Shown one piece after another: positions 57,991 through 64,000 of a stretch of 64,000 nt of DNA. The notes below the pieces were generated by a model. It was not told the origin of the DNA. It saw nothing but the letters and a program-made list of their open reading frames with translations, and did no database searches. Within the stretch, counting starts at the first letter, position 1, and every line of letters begins with the position of its first letter. Origin of the DNA: Pardosa pseudoannulata (taxonomy: Eukaryota > Arthropoda > Arachnida > Araneae > Lycosidae). Both the position numbers and the translations under genes were made by a program. The DNA lies in contig CM063509.1 of assembly GCA_032207245.1 (NCBI GenBank), forward strand, positions 395,501-459,500, read 5' to 3'.

Positions 57991-59490
57991 AAGTCATATA
58001 AAAATTTTGCTTTAAACGCAAAGTTTTGAAAAATGAAAGGAAAAAATAAATTAAGTAAAATTTGAACTTACTGTCTCAACTATTTAGATACGTTAAAATG
58101 CAGAATTTACTGGAAAGAGAAAAAAAATTTAAACAGTAGAAAATAGTTATAACATTTTCCTAACTTTACTGTCAACACTCTTTTCTGATTTTTCGGGCCT
58201 TAAATTTCGAAACATTAATTAAAAAATACAAAAAAAATTTTTTAATTAAAAAATTTTAAAACAGAATCTTGAAATATTGTAAAATTACTGTAAGAACTTT
58301 TGAAAAATAGCGTATTAAAAATAGCATCTTCCCTGTACTAGTAATTGTAGTATACTTCCTATGCGTTAAAAGTAAACAAAATAGGATGCATTATAATAAG
58401 AAAAACACGTGGCCGAGAGAAATTATTAGTCCGACGCTCGCTCTCAGAGTCCAATTTAAAGAATGACGCTAGGTCAGCTAAAAAAAATTGGCGACTATCC
58501 TATTCGCCAATTTGGCATCAGTGAATCTCGCCAGAATGTGAGTAAATTCCCAGCCAACCAAAGCAAAACGGCGCCAAAGCATAATGGGATTTTGTTTGAA
58601 AAAACATCTGTTCAGGTCTTCGAATTCATTTCTTTCCCCGCATTTTGCGGTAACCTGTATGGCATTATGAGGTCTGGTTTTCTAAGGTCCAGATGTTTAC
58701 GTACATTTCCCCAGCCCCGCACCTACACGATCCAGTAAATTCAAAGGTGCCATTCGTTAGTACTTCGTTAGTACCGGTTAGTACCGCAAAAATTTCCGTT
58801 AGTACCGAATTTAAAATAAAATTATTACAATTTTTTATTGCGGGGCTGGGGAAATGCGAGCCCCGCACCTATGGAATTCCCCCCTTTCAAAGATGTCATT
58901 CGATAGTACTTCGTTAGTACCGATTAGTACCGCAAAAATTTTCGTTAGTACCGAATTTGAAAAAAAATTATAGCCGTTTTTCTTTTCGGGGCTCTAGAAA
59001 GGTAAGCCCCGTAACAGCATAATTTTGCTTATATTTCCATATTCAAAGATGTCATTCGTTAGTACTTCGTTAGTACTGGTAAGTACCGCAAAAAATTTCG
59101 TTAGTACCGAATTTAAAATAAAATTATTGCAATTTTTTATTACGGTCAAAAGCATTTCCCCAGTCCCGCACCTACACGACCCAGTAAATTCAAAGGTGCC
59201 ATTCGTTAGTACTTCTTTAGTACTGTTTAGTACCGCAAAACTTTTCGTTAGTACCGAATTTAAAATAAATTTATTGCAATTTTTTATTGCGGGGCTGGGG
59301 AAATGCAAGCCCCGCACCTATGGAATTCCCCCCTTTCAAAGATGTCATTCGATAGTACTTCGTTAGTACTGGTAAGTACCGCAAAAATTTTCGTTAGTAC
59401 CGAATTTAAAATAAAATTATTGCAATTTTTTATTGCCATAAAAAGTATTTCCCCTAGTCCCGCAATTTTCCAAAAGCTTTTTCTATGACC
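57990..59490. repeat. GTTAGTACCG module, copy 2
   Basis: Same sequence as 46744-48090 with a few substitutions and one extra 10-bp motif near 58920 (GATTAGTACC). Tandem 150-bp units start near 58748, 58897, 59050, 59201 and 59345. The array is shorter than in copy 1 and decays after 59450 into units with altered motifs (CTATTAGTGCC, ATTAGTACTTTATTAG) toward the right inverted repeat. Confidence 0.85.
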
Positions 59491-59598
59491 GTTTCAAAAA
59501 TTCTATTAGTGCCTGTTAATTCCGAAATTAAAATAAAATTATTTGAATTTTTTATTTCGGGGTTGTAGAAACAATTTTAATTTGCAATTTTAATTTGC

Positions 59599-60003
59599 TT
59601 TTGCATTTCAAAATTGTCATTAATTAGTACTTTATTAGTCCCAATTATATTATATAAATTTCGTTAGCACCGAATTTAAATTAAGTTTATTATAGTCTCT
59701 TATTACATGAAGTGGTTCAGTTATTATTAATGAAACACATGTAAAACTATGGAAATTGTTTCGAACTATTTCTTCTGGATTTTAAAGGTTTCGTACTTTA
59801 AGAGGAAGCTTGAGTTTTTCAAATATTTTACAGCAATCCTTATGTTATCAATCCTAAATTTAAAAAAAAAAATGTACTATTTTTAGATTAGAGACATTTT
59901 GTATTATAAATATCTCTGTTTGTCTTATTATTTTTATTGGAGATTAATGGTCTACGTAATCTGCCGCATTTACCCTATTTCTGAGTTCCACGTACGGGAG
60001 AGA
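59599..60003 (-). repeat. Right long terminal inverted repeat
   Basis: Mate of 57585-57990. The plus ORF at 59899-60111 crosses its outer end and is not a gene. Confidence 0.85.
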
Positions 60004-60854
60004 TGTATATACATTGTGTCAATATTTTATTGTATTAAAAAAATATATTTCAATCATCGTGATCTTTGTTTTAAATGTGTTGTTCAGTCATTTTTAGATT
60101 TGGATCTATAACTAAAGCGATCTATAATTAGCTTTAAAAATGCTTTAAAACATTAATTTTTTTAGATAAAACAGTGTTTTAATACATTGTTTCTATTGTT
60201 GTAAAATTAGCATATTGTTTTATTCGTGAAAAAACATATTCTTTTATTCTATGCACTCGATTATTTTTAACGGTAAAATATTACTGTAGCATTAAAAATT
60301 AACATTCCTGTATTACTTTAGTAAGTTAATATGACAAACGGTGGGGTTTCGTATAAATCAGAAATACACGTTCATATGGACAACCTTTTTGTTTTATTTC
60401 AATGTACTATGATTTGTGTCACATACAAATGAAAGTTAATTTATGGAAATATATCAGAATTTCGGATCAGAACGTGTTGAAACTATGCAGACGATATTTA
60501 AATAATTTAAAATAAGAAATAAATACATAACGTGTTTAAAGGGATGACATCTTAATGCTAAAAAATAAGGTGAAAATAAATTTGAAAAAAATAATTTTAT
60601 GTTTAATCATAGATTATTTTTTGTTACAATCAAAATTTTATCACCAGTATTTGGTGTTAACAAAAAATTCTTTTCTTAAAGTTTAAATTCCAGTGAAAGT
60701 ATTTCACGGGTTAATAAATATCTAGCGTTATTTTATATATCTTGGTAAATTAAGAAGTTTTTCCATTTCTGTGTTTGTTTTTTATACATAATCACATGGC
60801 ATGCCATTTATTCTCCAAATTTTGACAGTGTTATATATACCGCCTCTGATGTCC
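60004..60854. other. AT-rich region, nothing recognised
   Basis: No ORF or repeat was identified up to the assembly gap. Confidence 0.4.
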
Positions 60855-60954
60855 NNNNNNNNNNNNNNNNNNNNNNNNNNNNNNNNNNNNNNNNNNNNNN
60901 NNNNNNNNNNNNNNNNNNNNNNNNNNNNNNNNNNNNNNNNNNNNNNNNNNNNNN
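60855..60954. other. Assembly gap of 100 N
   Basis: Exactly 100 unknown bases, the usual fixed-size placeholder for a scaffold join. Sequence order and distance across it are not established by sequence. Confidence 0.98.
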
Positions 60955-61320
60955 TTGCTTAAAAATACTTTGAAGCAATGCTAACATTTTAAATGTGTAT
61001 GTTATTCAAAAGATTAAAATACCAACCATATCAGTGACATCAATTTACAAGTTCATCTCTTCTGAGAGGGAAAAACATTAACTACTTTTTTCCCTCTTGA
61101 AGTGGTTGACAAATCAGAGAAAATATATTTATCCAAAAGCATCTATTATCTATTTATTTTTCTCTTTTTAAGATTTAAGAACGATCAGAAAGTTTTATAT
61201 TAGTAATTTAAGAATGAAAGTATTTAATTTTTGGAATTTTGTAAAACAAAGTCTCATGTTAAATTTTAATAATAATAAACTGAAAGAAAATCATCTTCGT
61301 TGTCTATTAATAATTTCTCC

Positions 61321-62121
61321 TTAACACTTTGACAGTTTCATTTTTTTCCAGAATTCGATCAGAAAAATGTCACATTTTTTATTGCATTTTTTTGTTCATT
61401 TTACATTTTTAAGTGAAGATATGTTATTAAAATTAACATTTCTAATATTTTTAAGCATTTATTACAACTTTTTTTTCTTTCTATGAAAGCATCATAGAAC
61501 TGAAGTTTACCTTTAGTCTCATCGATATCCAAGTTAATTTTTGGAATTCCAGTGAAAGCAAATCTAGGAGGCGGATCCAAAGGATTATCACAATTAATTT
61601 TTAAAAAATTGTCTTGCTTGACTGATTCCATCTGTACTACTATCAGAGTCACTACTATCCAGGTCATCTAGTAAACTTTCGCTACTATCATTTACAGATA
61701 ATTCAGTTTCTGATTCCGAGTCACAGTTCGAATCACAAGAAATTAGCTCCATATGCTCTGAATTATCCATTATTTAAAAGTAAAAATATATTATTCAACT
61801 CTTACATCAATAAAATTATCAGGCGGTTAGTAAAATATAACCAGAAAGCTATACACTGAAAGATAACAATTCATCTTCTGATACAAAACATGCGAAAACA
61901 CCCGTGTCTTTGAACCAGTCAGAGTAGAAAATACAATAAACTGCAAACTGTCATTTACTGATCATATTTACGAATAATTCGTTACCAAAATTGGAAAAAA
62001 ATACTGCAGAAAAAGTGCAAGCGAAATAGAAATCAGATTGCCCGTACGCCGTACGGGCAAATCAGTACAGGTCCGAAAGCTGTGCCCACACGGCGTACGG
62101 GCAAAACAGGGAAGGAGTTAA
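61321..62121 (-). mobile_element. Internally deleted piggyBac-like element
   Basis: TTAA lies at both edges (61321-61324 and 62118-62121), the piggyBac target signature. The ends read inward as CACTTTGACAGTTT and CTCCTTCCCTGTTT, a weak inverted-repeat match. Near the right end lie two palindromic motifs, GCCCGTACGCCGTACGGGC-like at 62039-62058 and 62084-62103. Inside is the N-terminal part of a piggyBac transposase on minus. With about 793 bp between the TTAA sites, the catalytic region is absent, so it can only move with a helper. Confidence 0.65.
61401..61770 (-). pseudogene. piggyBac transposase, N-terminal fragment
   Basis: An ATG at 61770 opens a Ser/Asp/Glu-rich stretch (SESLLDDLDSSDSDSS), typical of piggyBac N-termini. 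Near 61615 the frame shifts, and the next piece has DPPPRFAFTGIPKINLDID, which fits the start of the DDE_Tnp_1_7 region, then FYDAF. After about residue 100 the similarity stops and low-complexity residues lead to a stop at 61401. The DDD catalytic core is lost. Bounded by the TTAA ends listed separately. Confidence 0.7.
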
Positions 62122-62287
62122 TAAATGCTTCTAATTTTGGATATTTACAGCGATATTATAAAATCACAATCACAAATGTATACCTGTATTTTTTTATAAT
62201 TCATTTATCAGAGTATACGTTATATTTTTAATTCCGAAAGAAATGCCTCATTGTAAACATAATTCTCCTTAGGAAAGGATTTTGGAT

Positions 62288-62722
62288 TTAATCTTTAAGC
62301 TTCGGCTGACCATTAGCTTGCGTTTGGACTACAAATCGGCAACATTTTCGAAAATTCTCCTTCCACTTTCTCCAGAGGGAAAAATGTTTTGTCCTATTGG
62401 AGTGGAGGTTGTTACAATGCAGGGTTGCTCTAAAACCAGTCTGAAAGTTGTTATTTGACATCTCACTTTGAGAAAGACCGTTAAGTTTTGGAGCCCTGAT
62501 CAGATTAAATAAAAAAATAAACGACGGAGGAAAGAAACTTTGACTCGCTTCCAAACGGATTTGGTTCACAAGATAGAATGAATAGTTTACAAACAACTGC
62601 TGGACATGGACAAAAAAGCGCCAGTTGTTCCACATGTCGCCAAACAAAATCACATTCTTCCTTCCCGGTAGTGATGCACTCAGCAAAACTTCAACAATAG
62701 GGAGGGACTGGCCAAATGACAA
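62288..62722 (-). CDS. Unrecognised ORF, 144 residues
   Basis: The frame is open on minus with composition closer to coding DNA than its surroundings. It has no domain I recognise, no signal peptide and no clear membrane segment. No splice sites were matched. It could be a chance ORF in a GC-richer segment, or part of an exon read on the opposite strand. Low confidence that it is a gene. Confidence 0.2.
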   Translation of the reverse strand: MSFGQSLPIVEVLLSASLPGRKNVILFGDMWNNWRFFVHVQQLFVNYSFYLVNQIRLEASQSFFPPSFIFLFNLIRAPKLNGLSQSEMSNNNFQTGFRATLHCNNLHSNRTKHFSLWRKWKENFRKCCRFVVQTQANGQPKLKD

Positions 62723-62753
62723 GTGAGTAATGACCCCGTCCCGGCAAAAGGGG

Positions 62754-62834
62754 AGAAATATCTACGGTACAACTGTTGTACCCTAGCCGACTTTTGAGTT
62801 TCTAAATATTTATGGTACAACTGCTGTACCAGCC
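62754..62834. repeat. Two near-palindromes GGTACAACTGYTGTACC
   Basis: ACGGTACAACTGTTGTACCCTAGCC (62764 on) and ATGGTACAACTGCTGTACCAGCC (62812 on) are near-perfect palindromes 48 bases apart. They could be binding sites or tips of a small element. Confidence 0.55.
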
Positions 62835-62868
62835 AAAACCTAAAAGTTAATTTTCTCTCCCATTTCAG

Positions 62869-63019
62869 AAACAACGAATGTGATGCAGAAACTGTTCAAA
62901 GTAGCTGGAGACCAATCACGTTGTCAGCTGCTGATTTGCCGTCTTCTATTAAGAATACAGTAGTTGAAGAGTCCTGCAAAAATATCCAAGGGTTGATACA
63001 AAGAAATTCGTCATCTGAC
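62869..63019 (+). CDS. Candidate terminal exon, unknown product
   Basis: A good acceptor (TTTTCTCTCCCATTTCAG, ending 62868) is followed by an open frame from 62870 to a TGA at 63017, about 49 residues with mixed composition (SSWRPITLSAADLPSS, VVEESCKNIQGLIQ). I recognise no family. The upstream exon is not visible in the window, and the palindromes just before it suggest it may belong to an unknown element instead. Confidence 0.25.
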
Positions 63020-63049
63020 CCTGATGTTGAATCTACGGTGCATTTGTAA

Positions 63050-63580
63050 CCGAATAAAAAATACCAAGCTGTCTGGAAAGAACAAAACAGCTGTTCTCTA
63101 TGGAAACATTGGATACATATTCTTCAGTCTTAACTCCTGAGGACCCCCCCCCCCAGTATAAGGATGGTGATTGTCTCAATATAGCATCATTGAAAAGGGA
63201 GCATTGTATCGAAATACAGCTGGGAATTCGATAAAGAAAAAGTGAAAGAACAAGTGAAACAGGAAGTTGACTGCGTATCATTGGATTAAAATTTAGCTAA
63301 ACGTCACAACAAGAGATTTATCCTTATTATTATTGACTCGCGCTGTGTTCTTATCTGTAGTATCTTAACATAAGTTTTTGATAACAACATCTTGAAAGAG
63401 ACTTTAAATACGTAGCTGTTTCTTTTATTTATTTATTTTATTTATTTATTTATTTTTTTTTTTTTTTTTTTTTGAATGGCAAAACTAGTTTAGTAACATT
63501 TCGTCACTAAATAATGAATTTTTAATAAGCAATCCAGATTCTTATAACAGCTTGCGCACAGATAACAATAAAATTTCTTG
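63050..63580. other. Non-coding stretch with C, TTTA and T runs
   Basis: It contains a run of C near 63147-63155, a (TTTA)n segment at 63430-63452 and a long T run at 63453-63473. No gene could be supported; the ORF at 63033-63281 on minus has no family match. Confidence 0.45.
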
Positions 63581-63945
63581 ATTATATAGATATATAAAAT
63601 ATATAATATATATATATAAAATATAAATATATATAATATATATATATAATAAATATATATATAAAAAATATATATATATATATAAAAAAATATATATATA
63701 TATATATATGCATATATATGCATAATATATTTGTATATAAAATATATCGTATATATAAATATATTTATATATATAATGTATATATAATAATATATGCATG
63801 TATTATGCATAAATATATGTATAATATATATATATACGTATATATGTATATATATGTATAAATATATATGTATATATATATATATATATAATAATATTAT
63901 ATATATATAAAAATATATAAATATAAAATATTATGTAAATAAATA

Positions 63946-63984
<39 letters not shown>

Positions 63985-64000
63985 TATATATGCAATGTAT
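63580..64000. repeat. AT-rich microsatellite tract
   Basis: This is an imperfect (AT)n tract with ATAA, GTAT and GCAT interruptions. The Tyr/Ile-rich ORFs in it are artefacts of the repeat. Confidence 0.95.

Larger units (their letters stand above)
57585..60003. mobile_element. Element with about 405-bp terminal inverted repeats carrying GTTAGTACCG module copy 2
   Basis: 57585-57990 and 59599-60003 are inverted repeats of each other over about 405 bases with very few differences. The outer ends begin TCTCTCCCGTACGTGGAACT and the inner ends GAAATGCAAAA. The 1.6-kb interior holds the GTTAGTACCG module, near-identical to 46744-48000 for its first 1.3 kb. No transposase or other gene is present, so it is non-autonomous. 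I could not define a target-site duplication; flanks CAACT and TGTAT differ. The structure resembles long-TIR foldback-type elements. Confidence 0.8.

Noticed and set aside
63490..63810. Tyr/Ile-rich ORFs near the right end
   Set aside because: They are translations of the AT microsatellite.

Overview
This window is AT-rich, intron-style eukaryotic DNA dominated by transposable elements. The mix of BEL/Pao, Ty3/Gypsy and Copia retroelements with MULE-like, piggyBac-like and THAP-bearing DNA transposons fits an arthropod. Spider or another chelicerate is my guess, but that is inference. A 100-base run of N (60855-60954) marks a scaffold gap. I found no complete host protein-coding gene, and no rRNA, tRNA or CRISPR array. 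Most short ORFs are shadows of element genes or read-through of (TA)n repeats.

Layout. 1-3640: AT-rich DNA with nothing recognisable apart from a pair of perfect hairpins near 3017-3089. About 3740-10130: a diverged tandem array whose units run up to about 0.7 kb. 12935-15400: an old, internally deleted Copia element on the minus strand, with an initiator-tRNA-type primer site. About 16680-18650: a much more decayed Copia relic, also minus. 19676-25721: a young BEL/Pao element (minus) with near-identical LTRs and a 5-bp target duplication, broken by one frameshift. 28579-30345 and 32384-35262: two related MULE-like transposase genes (minus) with SWIM zinc fingers; the second carries a C-terminal Ulp1-type protease domain. 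35548-41197: a very young Ty3/Gypsy element (minus) with identical LTRs, inserted in a (TA)n microsatellite.

41900-42780: hairpins and degenerate repeats. About 44010-44310: a CpG-containing patch ending in a good splice donor, possibly a promoter or first exon. 44526-46335: a compact DNA transposon with short terminal inverted repeats, AT target duplications and two convergent first exons (a THAP domain on minus, an uncharacterised conserved-looking N-terminus on plus). 46744-48548 and 57990-59490: two copies of a module rich in GTTAGTACCG motifs; the second lies inside an element with terminal inverted repeats of about 405 bp (57585-60003). 49491-52938: a decayed 3.4-kb gene joining a transposase-like region, a zinc cluster and a ubiquitin-hydrolase-like domain. 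53160-53800: a tandem repeat of 181-bp period. 61321-62121: an internally deleted piggyBac-like element. 63580-64000: an AT microsatellite.

The elements are mostly independent parasites. Two themes recur. Two unrelated transposase genes each carry a ubiquitin- or SUMO-type protease domain. Several elements are mini-derivatives that keep only ends and first exons. The long retroelement copies span very young (Gypsy, BEL) to very old (Copia).
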